The translations under genes and the position numbers were made by a program. From Protostelium mycophagum (lineage: Eukaryota > Evosea > Variosea > Protosteliida > Protosteliaceae), in NCBI GenBank assembly GCA_002081555.1, contig MZNV01000937.1:1-25089 (forward strand): a stretch of 25,089 nt of DNA, written 5' to 3'. Of the stretch, positions 1-9,691 are shown piece by piece. Below the pieces are notes generated by a model. That model was not told where the DNA came from. It ran no database searches and saw only the letters and a program-made list of their open reading frames with translations. Position 1 is the first letter of the stretch. Each line of letters opens with the position of its first letter.

Positions 1-106
1 CAAACACAATGCTTCGATCTCTGGGCAGAAGTTTAACTTGGTGCCAACTTTGTTCACATATTTCTGTGGACCAAATCTCGTGCTCAAACCACAACAGATA
101 TTTATA

Positions 107-324
107 TTACCCTGCGGACACGGATTTGTACAAAGTTCAAAATTAATTTTGAAAGCAATCATTTTTTTATAATCCCGGTAAGCGACGTGACCATTGCGGT
201 AAACGATTGTCACCCCGGTGACCACCTTACCGTGACACTCGCGTTCCGTACCGGGATTGTTGAAAAATTATTTGCTTCAAACGATAATTTTGAAATTGGT
301 ACAAATCCGTGTCCGCGGGGCAAT
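107..324. repeat. Imperfect palindrome (foldback/MITE-like element)
   Basis: The two halves are reverse complements of each other over about 100 bp per arm, with scattered mismatches. The symmetry centre is near 215.5, inside a perfect small palindrome (GTCACC-CC-GGTGAC, 209-222). The outer arm carries GCGGACACGGATTTGTAC on the left and its complement near 302-318. Inner arms share AATCCCGGTA (172-181) and its complement (268-277). No coding frame covers it. A long hairpin of this sort fits a non-autonomous foldback/MITE element. No convincing target-site duplication is visible and the family is not recognised. Confidence 0.75.
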
Positions 325-388
325 AGATTTACCTCCAAATAGAAACATTTATTTTCACACTGACGTTGTATTCTTGAGAGAACGGTAT

Positions 389-938
389 TCAGACTTGGTC
401 ATCTTCTCTCTCCTCACGAGATAGGAAAGGAATATACAGGTACACTTTAAGCTGATGAGTATGAGAGATTGGGGTCTGACTTACATAGAAGACGATGGCC
501 AGAACGTTGATGATGATGGCCACAACTCGATTATTCGAAGTGTTTGTGAGGAAAGTCTGGACAAGCATCGCGATGTTGTAAATCGTGAGCACAGCGGTCC
601 CGACCATAAACTATCTATGTCACGAATGACACATTTTAGAAAGTGACGGATTGTGGTGAATGATCGACTCACCCACAGCAGGAATATACCACCAGGGAAG
701 CAAGATCCTATGATACCGCAACAGCCGAGGACTACCATTAAAGCACCACTGATTTGATCCAATACACCCAGTAGCACCAACGCAACGATACCCAATATCT
801 TTCAAACCCTCAGTTTTGAAACGTGGAGAGACAAATCCTTCACAGAATGGTTCTCAATTTACTCACGATCAACGCAAGACAACATATCGTGAGGAATTTC
901 TGTCTCCCCTCGATGATATATCCTGCTGAAGAGCACAT
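389..938 (-). CDS. Small multi-pass membrane protein, unknown function
   Basis: Four exons on the minus strand (938-867, 798-673, 610-485, 451-389) join in frame to about 128 residues. Donors are GTGAGT, GTGAGT and GTAAGT; all junctions are phase 0 and introns are 33-68 nt. After a short N-terminus (MCSSAGYII...) there are roughly four hydrophobic segments: one around the first junction, one rich in Gly/Cys (LGCCGIIG), one in AVLTIYNIAMLV and one in VVAIIINVLAIVFY. The tail is charged (SREEREDDQV). The layout resembles small tetraspan proteins, but no family is recognised. The start is the first in-frame ATG after a stop; an upstream 5' exon cannot be excluded. It is divergent from the PP2C gene, sharing a spacer of about 145 bp. 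Confidence 0.6.
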
Positions 939-1083
939 CTCTGTGATTCAGGATCGGCCGGCTGTCTGCTGTTGTTCTTGACACAGGCAGAATGTCCGTG
1001 AAGAAGAAGTTGTAGACAGAGCAGCCTTTCTGATGTGAAAGAGCTCATTATTTCAGAAGACATCTCCCGCACAATCCATTACG

Positions 1084-2258
1084 ATGGGAAATAGCAACAG
1101 TTCCAAACATAAAGAGCCCGGTATGATTCATCACTGATACAGTCGAATCGAGGATCCAAGACTGAAATGTTTCGGAATGGGGCTCAAAGACTAACACCAA
1201 TAGAAGACTTCGGTCGAGTTGTCTTAGATTTCGGTGTGGCAACGGACAATAATCCAAAATGTCGTCGAACAATGGAGGATTCACACGTATTGATCGCACG
1301 TTTCGGTGGTAATCCTAATCGCTCTTATTTTGGAGTGTACGATGGTGAGTATTGTTGAGTAAGGATCTTGCGGGATGTGATGTGTACAGGACATGGAGGT
1401 AGAGAGACAGTAGACATTGTAGAAAAGATATTGCACGAGGTGAGAGTTGGATCGCGCGGAGATGTTAATGGCCACAGAACATTGTGAAGGAATTAGAGGC
1501 ATCCAATGGAAAAGCAGTAGAGGATGCCCTCCGTAAAGCATATTTAGACACAGATTTACACCTCAAGACACAACAGACTGGCCGCTCTGGTTCCACAGCT
1601 GTCTCTTGTTTGTTGACGAAATCTAAGAACTCACAACTGGATGACATCAGAACTCTTTACGTCGCAAATGCTGGAGATTCAAAGGCCATTTTATGGTACA
1701 TTTTATTCGATCATCAGAACATACATGAAATAATCCAGCCGCGGGACAGAAGCAGTGGAGATCACAGAGGAACACAAGCCAAGCAATGAAAAGGAAAAAA
1801 CCAGATTGGAGAACACCAAACCGCCTGTGTGGGTCAATAATGATAAGGTGAGACATGAGCTTCGTATGAAAGGCTTAAAGCAAAAGGTGGCTGGTATACT
1901 CGGAGTGTCCAGAAGTTTTGGAGACATGGAATTGAAACAATGGGTAACAGCAGAGCCACACACTAAAACCATTCCAATCAACAACACCGATCTTTTCCTC
2001 ATCCTCGCTTGTGATGGTGTACGTATCTCTATACTCATCTTTAATGCAATGGATTGAATGAAGCAGCTGTGGGATGTGTGCAGCCACCAAAAGGCAGTGG
2101 ATATTGTATTAGAATTTGCCAACGAGAAGGCTCGTGACCTCGCTCAGCGGTTGGTGAATTACGCCTTAGAGAACAACACAAAGGACAACTTGTCAGTCAT
2201 TGTGGTAAAGTTGAATCCCTTCCTCCCAAGACCTCCACCACAATCAGCTGAGAACTAA
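1084..2258 (+). CDS. PP2C-type Ser/Thr protein phosphatase (PPM family)
   Basis: Metal-dependent protein phosphatase that removes phosphate from Ser/Thr. Six exons (1084-1120, 1153-1344, 1390-1439, 1478-1695, 1739-2018, 2067-2258) give 322 residues, a normal length for one PP2C catalytic domain. Visible family motifs in order: RRTMEDSH (51-57), FGVYDGHGG (72-80), SGSTAV, VANAGDSKA, SRSFGD, LILACDG-LWD across the last intron, and DNLSVIVV near the C-terminus. The metal-binding aspartates of the DGHGG, DG and DN motifs are all present. The N-terminus MGNSNSS fits an N-myristoylation signal, suggesting membrane association. The region after AGDSKA is unusual: the common arginine and ARRVxxAGG segment is replaced by a Lys/Glu-rich stretch. 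Substrates are unknown. It ends about 95 bp from the convergent gene on the minus strand. Confidence 0.93.
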
Positions 2259-2353
2259 AAACAAATAAAATGATAAATAGACCTCTTTACTTTCTCCTAT
2301 ATGATGCATGATCATCACTAAATCTACAAACAGAGCAGCATCGCCTTTTGTCT

Positions 2354-4014
2354 TCACATTTGTTGTGCTCGAAGCTGCAAAAGATGACTCGGAGGGCTGC
2401 AAAATGTAAATAAAGACAGACGAAAACCTCGCACCTGATACTGTTGGATATTTGAAATAACTTAGCACCAGTTGGCGACCTTGACAACCTCTTTACACTC
2501 GCTGGTGTCGGACTGCTCACTACAGGAAAACTATCCCGCCAGTTTATATCCTGATGTCTGTCATGATCGTACATTCTATTTTTAGATTCAGAAATGAATT
2601 ACCGTTGATTCTAAAATGGCTGGGTCTGTGGTATTTCCGTTTGGATTTTGGGTTGTGGACCAAAAGATGCCTTCATCGACCACTGCCTCTTTAGTCACTG
2701 TAGAGGGTTCTACCTGTACAACTGGTCTCGGTTTTTCCGGGTTATTTGGGCCGGCAAATTGAAGAATAAAAGGGGATGGAATCTGATTCTATTTTTAGAA
2801 CGTAGAAAGTACCATATTCTTTTTCAAATTTGAATATCTTGTTTAAGTAATTCTGGTGTTTCTTTCTATTTTTAGAAACTTTGTAGTTGTACAATATTAG
2901 CGTAATTAATTAATACATTAAAATAATTGAATTTTTGAATCTAAAAGTCACCTTGCCATTCTTCTCGAAATACTCGGCAGAAAATCTCAACATCCGTTTA
3001 GTTCTTTCCAAATCAAACTCTCCCTACAAGCATTAGGAAACATAGGAAAACGATGCCAAAGACCTCCGACCGACTCCACGATTTCTCGAAAGCGGCTGAT
3101 TTGGTCCGGGGAGGCCTCTTGTCTTTCTCTGAAGCTTCGATAAGTGCAGTGATTGCTGCCGTTGTAGCAGGTGGTCGTACAGGCTGCCTGCGCATCATTA
3201 AAGATGGACCACATTTGAGGGATCATTACACGTCAAAGTCGAAGAGAGACACTGGTAGCACTTTGGCAGAGTCAGGGCGAGGAGAACGTTCTGACATGGA
3301 AGACGCGAGTGTTTTTCTTGAAGACACAGAACCAGGTGGGATGAATTTCGGTTTTGGCTTCTTCACAACACTGAGCGGTTGGTTCTTTGAAAAATAAAAA
3401 CCAACTTACCGGAGGTGACGGTGGAGGTGCAGTTAATTGTTTATCTTCCTCTAATGTTGATTCTGAGTTGAGATTGTGATTAGACATGACAGGTGTGCTT
3501 CGTGGTTTGAGTTTAGGAGGTGTATTTCGTCTTTCCAACGAACGATTATTCGGATCTGATGCGTAGGTGTGGCTTGTATAATTTCCCAATCTCGCAGGCC
3601 GCTGGGGCTGTGGTGACGGTTGCGGAGCGAAATCCGATGAAGATTCAGAAGCATTGCCTCCTCTTAGACTTGCCTTGAAAAATGAATAAAAAACAAGCAA
3701 GCGAAAATGAGCACCTTCCACTCTGAGATGAAGGCTGTTCTCTCAACATATGGAAGAAATGTAGGCAATCCACTGAGATCACTCGGGTCTTGTGTGATCC
3801 ACCGGTTTCGCGACCTTCGTTTTCTTCTGCGATTAGGATGGTTGATTCTGTCACCATTCAAAATTGATTCGGCAGCCTCAACTGTTTGTTACCTGAGATC
3901 TACCAGTATCTGTTCGACCGGCTCATCCTCTTCCTCCGAGCTCTCATCATGCATGTCTTGTTTTGAAGCTATTAATATTTTGTTGCTTCTCGCAAAAGTG
4001 ACAGTAAGCTGCAT
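2354..4014 (-). CDS. Unrecognised Pro/Ser-rich protein, nine exons
   Basis: Exons 4014-3893, 3847-3715, 3673-3410, 3360-3230, 3187-3064, 3023-2952, 2788-2603, 2550-2435 and 2396-2354 join without a stop to about 396 residues. The order is: an acidic stretch (SSEEEDEP), a basic nuclear-signal-like cluster (RRRKRRSR), long Pro/Ser/Asn-rich low-complexity sequence with PPPSPP, a charged helical segment (GEFDLERTKRM) and another disordered tail. No family is recognised; a nuclear or scaffold role is only a guess. The sixth intron (2789-2951) is long and contains an alternative short open exon. The last exon has two usable acceptors: one gives ...LQLRAQQM and stops at 2354, the other gives a Cys-rich tail ending at 2287. 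The start ATG is the first one in frame after a stop. Confidence 0.55.
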
Positions 4015-4737
4015 CTACAATACGTTCATTTTTCCAAGCGACATGTCAGTTGGGTGATTTCCTTAATTTATTATAAACAGAAATACACTGAATCGTACTT
4101 CACCAACATAACCGTGAACTCTTTTAGAACAGTATTTTAAGCTCATCCACCACAATAACTGACAAAACTCTTCCGGCCGTTACCAACATTTTGCAAAATC
4201 AATAGAACGCGTCACGAGACAAGCAAGCCCCACAAATCAAACATCGCACCATATTACAGAGATTTTGATCTTGAAGTGCCTCTGGTCTACCGCACCAAAG
4301 GATGAAGATCTTGATGCCAGCTGACAGGTTGTCCTCTTACATTGTGCTGTGAAAGGTAAATAGAACATTTGGATGGCAAATGTTTAGTATCATTGGCCCT
4401 GTTGTCACTGTCCGCAGAAAACTTCTCACCCCCTCTCAGATCTTTTGATAGGTAAGTGGAGATTATTACCGATCCATCTCAACATTTCGATGTAGGTGCG
4501 GCTTGTTACGGTGCAGCTGCAGGTGTTCTTACTCACTTGCCCAAAGAATCCAATGTGACATGATTCCATCACACTCTTTCCGACATGTCTTCACCGGTGA
4601 GCATATTGCGTATTTTCGATTCCCACAAATGAAGATTATTGCGGTAATAACCGTGATGGAATGTTCGGAAAATATCAAGATAACCTGTTCCGAGCGCTTT
4701 ACTCTCTTTATTTTATCAGCAGGACCATCGGAACAAC
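4015..4737. other. Spacer with no resolved gene
   Basis: About 720 bp between the divergent unknown gene and the KH-Smr gene. Splice-like signals occur (GTAAGTGG near 4451 and a TGTAG acceptor near 4497, followed by an open Gly/Ala-rich stretch), so a small gene or a 5'UTR exon of the downstream gene is possible. No frame closes convincingly. A CGGTAATAACCGTGA motif sits at 4642-4656 and recurs at 17487. Confidence 0.4.
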
Positions 4738-5894
4738 ATGGGAGGAAGACACTCTAAAAGCAAGAAAGCATCATCCTCGGCTCAAGCCGCACAGACAACC
4801 GCATCCGCTCCTGTAGCTGCACAAACAACCGCAGCAGCCCCTGCAATCGTCCCACAGACAACCGCAGCAGCCCCTGTAGTCGCTCCAGCGCCCATCGCTG
4901 TTACAACTACCACTACCACTACTTCTACAAAGACAACAACAACTGCTGTCTCAACAGGACCAAATGTTGGAGAGGTGAGAAAATGCGAAATGGATGGTGC
5001 CTAATCGATTTAGGCGATCACCACAATCCAAGTTCCTCAGAAGCAGCATCATCTTGTGATCGGTAAAGGAGGCGCTGTGATCAAAGACATCAAGGCCAAG
5101 ACAGGTGCTCAGGTGGGGTTTGACGTCCATCCCAATCAAAGTATTAAGTATATTCTAGATCGATATCTCCAATACATCAGATGACATCACAGTCAAGGGA
5201 AATCAAGTAGCTGTTACTGAGGCCATCGCTTTGATCCAACAAGTAGGTTTATTTCTGCTCGACAAGACTGACTTTGTAGGCCGTCGCCAGCGGCGAATCA
5301 CAACGTGAGGCTCAACACCAAGCCCTCGCCGCCGATCATGAGGCACAGACAGCTGCATATGAGGCCATCTTTAAGAAGTACAAGGTCCAGATCGACGAAT
5401 GTGCACGCGGGAGAAGCGAGTTACACAAACAAGCAGATGAGGCTTATGCAGCTGGAGATAAGGGAGCTGCTGCCGCTCATAGAGAGCAGGTGATTCCTTC
5501 AATTTAAGACATTTGAATGACATCTGTTCAAGGCGAAGCTGCTCACAGCTAAGATGGAAGAATTGGAGAAGGCTTCCAGCACAGAGGTTTTCGCACACAA
5601 GTAAGTCTATCTCGGAGAGATCAGACCTTAAAATGTAACAGCAACAAGAACTACACCGATGATATGACAATCGATCTTCACGGACTCCATGTGGACAAGG
5701 CATTACACTTTATGGACGAACGAATCACCAAATTGAAGGCCGCCGGCAAGTCACCTCTGCTGGTCATCTATGGTGCCGGCAACCACTCTGACGCCGCAGG
5801 CGCCAAGATCAAACCCGCCGCCAGAAAGAGATTAGACGAGCTGGGACTGAGCTACACAGAGGTCAACAACGGATCTGTATCTGTCGCTTTATAA
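4738..5894 (+). CDS. KH domain-DUF1771-Smr domain protein
   Basis: Predicted RNA-binding protein, with an Smr domain that in relatives acts as an endonuclease or nucleic-acid-binding module. Six exons (4738-4974, 5014-5112, 5159-5242, 5280-5489, 5533-5600, 5642-5894) give 316 residues. The N-terminal 75 or so residues are a low-complexity Ala/Thr/Pro linker with a repeated QTTAAAP-type unit. A KH domain follows (about 80-140, GxxG loop in VIGKGGAVIKDI). Next is a helical DUF1771-like segment (about 150-225, A..AY.AGD..AA..H). The C-terminal Smr domain (about 236-316) has TIDLHGLHVDKAL and VIYGAGNHS. The combination DUF1771 plus Smr is standard; adding a KH domain is less usual. The N-terminus MGGRHSKS looks myristoylatable, surprising for an RNA-binding protein. 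The acceptor just upstream (GCAG at 4721-4722) may end a 5'UTR intron. Confidence 0.9.
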
Positions 5895-5916
5895 AGAGTA
5901 TCTATTTTTAGAGTAT

Positions 5917-7075
5917 TTATTTCTTTCGCAGATTAAAGGACGCTTTGAAAATATCCTCATTGTGCCATTTGCCCATCCTGTCGAAGACGAGCTTCTTGAG
6001 CTTGCTGTTCATCGGGGAGTAGATGCCTATCTTTCCATAGTTTTGTGTTCGAGTTGAGGGGCGGATCTGCGATGTAAGGAGATGTACAAAATGAGGATGT
6101 TGATGATGTTGATCATTAGCACGATTAAAATAATGATTCAACACTTTCTACCAAAGTAGAAAATCTTTGCAGAATTTTTGTGAGGTATATTTGCATTAAT
6201 TAATGATGATGACTTACCAACATTTTACCGTACAAATCCGGTAGAGAATTAATATCTTTGATGGCAATATGTTCCTTCTTCGGAATTGCAAACAGATTGA
6301 TTCTATCGATAAACAACCAATCACCAGATGGAGAGATCCTCAATCTGCAAACTCTTCCCCTTGTGTAGGCAAAAAACACACCAACAGTAAAAAGCATCGC
6401 GAAAGAGGAGAGAAACATCGCGAAGCCGATGGAGCCCTTGATCATTCAGCACTTTTCTTCGCATTAATGTCATTATGGATCACCTTCGCTGGGTTTGGTC
6501 TTTCTGGTTCTTCGGGTGAGGTGGCGACAGGTGTTAGAATATAGAGGGTGACGACGACCTTTTCTGGTGAATACATCTGTGACGTCATGATTAATAATTA
6601 GTGAACTCACTTGAGTGACTGTAAGAAAGAGAAGAGCGCCCACGGCCCAATATGCTTTGTTGAAATGATACAGTAATGTACCTTAAAAATTGAGATTTGA
6701 AAAGACAAGGACGACACTCACTCTTTTCGACATCCTCCTCGTGAGGTCCTTCTGGCTTCTTCACCATAGGTTTCATTCCTTGTGTGTTTCTCTCATATTG
6801 TGCTTGCTTCTCTCTTCTTTTCTCTTCTAGTGCTCTTCTTTCTCGATCTGCACTCATCAACCTCTTTCGAAATGATCATCTCCACCTTTCGCTTTCTGCC
6901 AATTTTCACCAGAGATAAATCGTTTTATCTCGATTGGATTTGCCAACCGTGTGAATTGAAAGTGCGCAGTTCTTCCAGTAAGAGAGGGGATCTCCTTCGA
7001 AGTTTGTGTTGATAAACTTAATCTCGATATAAATAATCTGTGTCGAACACCATTGAGGAATAGGAAGGAATTCAT
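5917..7075 (-). CDS. Two-pass mitochondrial-type membrane protein, TMEM223-like
   Basis: Six exons (7075-6886, 6847-6722, 6681-6611, 6576-6484, 6436-6218, 6147-5917) give 309 residues. The first 30 residues are rich in Arg/Ser/Leu with almost no acid, as in a mitochondrial presequence. A highly charged helix (RERRALEEKRREKQ) follows. Then come a hydrophobic segment (LLYHFNKAYWAVGALLFL, about 107-127), a short loop and a second one (GFAMFLSSFAMLFTVGVFFAY, about 163-183), followed by a soluble tail beginning RGRVCRLRIS. TMEM223 proteins, linked to cytochrome oxidase biogenesis, have this plan of presequence, two membrane spans and a positive segment directly after the second span. Motif-level identity is weak, so the assignment is tentative. 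The tail is longer than usual. It is convergent with the KH-Smr gene, 22 bp between stops. Confidence 0.6.
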
Positions 7076-7338
7076 CTTGGGTGATGTGATCTCAACCACA
7101 AAGATGTGACTCGCAAATCTGCGAAATGTTTTTCTTCAGGAATGCGGAACAACACTTCAGTCCATCTCAGCCAAAGGATTTCAAACGCTTTATTTAATCC
7201 AGCTCTGATCGGGTCCGTGGCTTCGACCTCTAACTAAAAATATGTTGAACAAACCAACAAAAGCTGACATGAGTACGCGTTGTAATCCGACCGAACCGAT
7301 TTTGATACAGTTTGCGCGCGGGACACCCGAGTTCCACG
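7076..7338. promoter_or_regulatory. Divergent promoter region
   Basis: This spacer separates the starts of the TMEM223-like gene (minus) and the monooxygenase gene (plus), so it should hold both promoters. A GC-rich patch (GCGCGCGGGAC, around 7313-7323) stands out from the AT-rich surroundings. No TATA box is clear. Confidence 0.4.
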
Positions 7339-7383
7339 ATGGAAGAAGATCCGGCACTACCTCCCATTTTTAAGAAGTCATAA
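7339..7383 (+). other. Upstream ORF of 14 codons before the monooxygenase
   Basis: ATG at 7339 opens a 14-residue frame (MEEDPALPPIFKKS) that ends with TAA 10 nt before the main ATG at 7394. It is in a different frame from the main ORF. If transcribed in the leader it would be a classical non-overlapping uORF that could reduce downstream initiation. This is inference from position only. Confidence 0.35.
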
Positions 7384-7393
7384 TCAAAGACAA

Positions 7394-9022
7394 ATGAACT
7401 ACGGAAACAAGGACGAAAGACCCATACTCATCATCGGTGGTGGAATCGCAGGACCGGTATTGGCATACTGGCTGCATGAAGGGGGAAAGAAGAGTGTCAT
7501 TCTTGAGAGAGCGCCAAGCGTGCGTCCTTCAGGACAGAATATCGATCTCAGAGGAGCGGGCAGAGACATCATCAGAAAAATGGGCGTCGAGCAGGATGTG
7601 AGAGATAAGACAACGACAGAAGTTGGAGTGGGATTTGTAGATGAGTCCAATCGTTTCTGGGCGTCCTTCCCATCAAGGCCATACGAGGACGGTGGATCAT
7701 TTACGGCAGAATTAGAAATCTTGAGGTCAGATTTGGCAGAAGTTCTATACAAGAAGACGTCAGACATAGCCGAGTGGATCTTTGATGATTATGTGGATGA
7801 GATCGAAGATAGAGGAGATTATGTACGAGTCCATTTCCACAAATCCAACAATTACCGTGAGTTCTCCCTGGTTATTGGTGTAAGTCAATTTGTACTGCAC
7901 TCTAAATCATGTGTGTGAACATGTACAGGCAGATGGTGTGGGCTCTTTGACGAGAAAGCTACTGTTTGGCGAACAAGTGGCAAAAGAATGTTATCATTCT
8001 CTTGATCAGGTGGGACATTATCAGAGGAGGTTTTGCCTGAGACCCAACAGATGTTGGCCTTCTTTTCTATACCAGATCTTGATACAGGGAGATGGGCCCG
8101 TTGGTTGCAAGCTGGGGAGGGCCGATCACTTTTTGTATGCTTATTGATGTTTTGGATTATTGTACATCCATAAAGGGAAACCCTTGTTGGTCAAAAGGGA
8201 GAAGAAATCAGTGTGCATCCACTCGATCATGCCGACCATGTTCTTTGATGATTGTCTTTTCACACAATCACTGATGATCCTAGGTGCGTCCTAATGGAAA
8301 GGGTGGCACCACTGTGACCCTTGTCGCGATGAAGGATCACGATTTCATCGAGCAAAACTTCAAGAACCTCAGCACACAAGAGGCAAAGAGGAAGTGGGCA
8401 GACCTCTTCTCTGGCGTTGGATGGGAAACACCTCTCCTGATCGAGAAGATGATGACCTGTGAAGATTTTTACCAATCAGAGACTGCACAGATCAGATTGA
8501 AAGAATGGAGCAGGTGATGTGATGAGCTGAGGTGTCAAACTGACACTTTGGACAGAGGGAGGGTTGCTTTAGTGGGGGATGCGGCATATTGCCCCACAGC
8601 GGTTACAGGCATGGGTACTTCTTTGGGTATTGCAGGTTCGTATACCACGGCATGTCCATGGAACAGATTCCTGATGGTCTTCAGGAGCATACATCTTGGC
8701 GGGTGAAATCTGTCGACAGGAGGATCACGTGACCGCATTCCAGGAATACGAGAAGTTGATGAGAGTCCATGTCGATGACACGCAGAATGTCCCACAGCTC
8801 GCCATACAAGCGATGAACCCTCAGAGCTACTGGGCCGTTTACCTCGCCAGAGTGGTTTTTGGAGGTGTCTCCCTCTTGATGTCAGTGTTCAACACGATGA
8901 AGTTTCTTTCCAGCGACAAAAAAGCAGAGAGGATCAATTTCCAGCGACAAAAAAGCAGAGAGGATCAAGCTGCCAGATTTCAAGTGGAAAGATGGCAAAG
9001 AGGAAGAGTTGAGGAGAGCTGA
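7394..9022 (+). CDS. FAD-dependent monooxygenase (PHBH fold)
   Basis: Aromatic-ring-hydroxylase-type flavoprotein. Six exons (7394-7879, 7929-8009, 8051-8134, 8284-8513, 8556-8635, 8685-9022) give 432 residues. The N-terminal FAD-binding motif is ILIIGGGIAGPVLA, followed by ERAPSVRPSGQNIDLRG. The middle has FFSIPD and LFVRPNGKGGTT. The second FAD motif is RVALVGDAAYCPTAVTGMG (about residue 300), with SLGIAGAYILAGE after it. This is closest to the class of fungal and bacterial monooxygenases acting on small aromatic or polyketide substrates; the substrate is unknown. Intron 3 (149 nt) is three times the usual length here. The last 25 or so residues are read in a shifted frame because of a 31-bp tandem duplication (8907-8968); with one copy the frame would run to a stop at 9042. 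Confidence 0.92.
8907..8968 (+). repeat. 31-bp perfect tandem duplication in coding sequence
   Basis: 8907-8937 and 8938-8968 are identical 31-nt copies (starting TTTCCAGCGAC, ending GAGGATCAA). Because 31 is not a multiple of three, everything after the second copy is read in a new frame in the monooxygenase gene. Perfect identity means it is recent, or an assembly or sequencing artefact. Confidence 0.97.
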
Positions 9023-9061
9023 ACCTTGTATCTCTGCCAATTGAAATATGAATAAAATCAG

Positions 9062-9301
9062 CTACGATATACGTAGTTTCTGCACACTCAGCTATTATGA
9101 GAAGAGGATCATTGTACTCACGGGCCAGAGACCTGACCATATACTCTTTCATTGCTTTGGCAAGACAACACTGGTTGCACATCTTTGAGCAGCGCGCGGG
9201 AGAACACGAAACATCTGCTGCGCCTTGTTTTATTGAAAAAGAGATTGAGTTTCTGTCACAGCGAGTACTTCAGGTTTCACAATTAGATTTTGTGGGTTCA
9301 T
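9062..9301 (-). CDS. Possible small Cys-containing protein (56 aa)
   Basis: Minus-strand exons 9301-9281, 9252-9133 and 9091-9062 join in phase 0 to a 56-residue frame with two cysteines 14 residues apart, ending ...LSVQKLRIS at a TAG. The second intron (41 nt) has GT/AG ends and the first is only 28 nt. Other frames here are also open: one starts MFRVLPRAAQRC, another contains a CSKMCNQCC cluster. The true product is therefore uncertain. The span lies just downstream of the monooxygenase (convergent). No family is recognised. Confidence 0.28.
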
Positions 9302-9691
9302 ATCCTCTGTGGTGTCAGGGTGATTCACAACTCAAACTCCAACAGTGTATTAATTAAAATATGAAATAAATATATAATTAATTTCAAATAAGAGAACTGT
9401 AAAACTGTATTCAAGCCAACACCAAAATGCAGAAAACTCGCAATCTGACCACAAAGAGCTCTCTCATTTCATACCAATAATGCCTATTCGGACCCTCCGG
9501 CAACAATTCTGTCGCCACGGTGCAGCGCTAGTGGAAAACTCTTTCTACAAAGCACGCCGCGGCGTCGGCTTGTGCAGAGCGGTTTCAAATTCCCGGAAGC
9601 AACACGTTAAGTCCACAGCAACTCAGTTTCCCGCCATTTTTAAATTTGAAAATTTAAACTAGTTTACAGCCAATGAAGTTTATATTTATTT
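9302..9691. promoter_or_regulatory. Spacer with an E2F-type site
   Basis: No supported gene. It holds AT-rich sequence (9350-9395) and a GC-rich patch around 9545-9570. A TTTCCCGC match to the E2F/DP consensus TTTSSCGC lies at 9627-9634, beside AT-rich symmetric sequence (AAATTTGAAAATTT). If the small minus-strand gene at 9062-9301 is real, this is its upstream region. Confidence 0.35.

Noticed and set aside
2742-2852. Open exon-like segment (NYLNKIFKFEKEY...) on the minus strand
   Set aside because: It ends in a stop and would cut off the downstream exons, which join in phase directly from 2952 to 2788; kept only as a possible alternative exon.
3707-4057. 116-codon plus-strand open frame
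   Set aside because: Antisense to exons 1-2 of the minus-strand gene, with no family features and Ser-rich shadow composition.
4300-4330. C/D-box snoRNA-like pattern (GATGAAGA then CTGAC)
   Set aside because: The boxes are only 20 bp apart and no terminal stem is visible.
4503-4757. Cys-rich 84-codon plus-strand frame
   Set aside because: It overlaps the KH-Smr start, crosses splice-like signals and shows no recognisable family.
9097-9357. 86-codon plus-strand frame after the monooxygenase
   Set aside because: No domain features; the minus strand shows a GT..AG intron crossing it, though the small gene there is itself uncertain.
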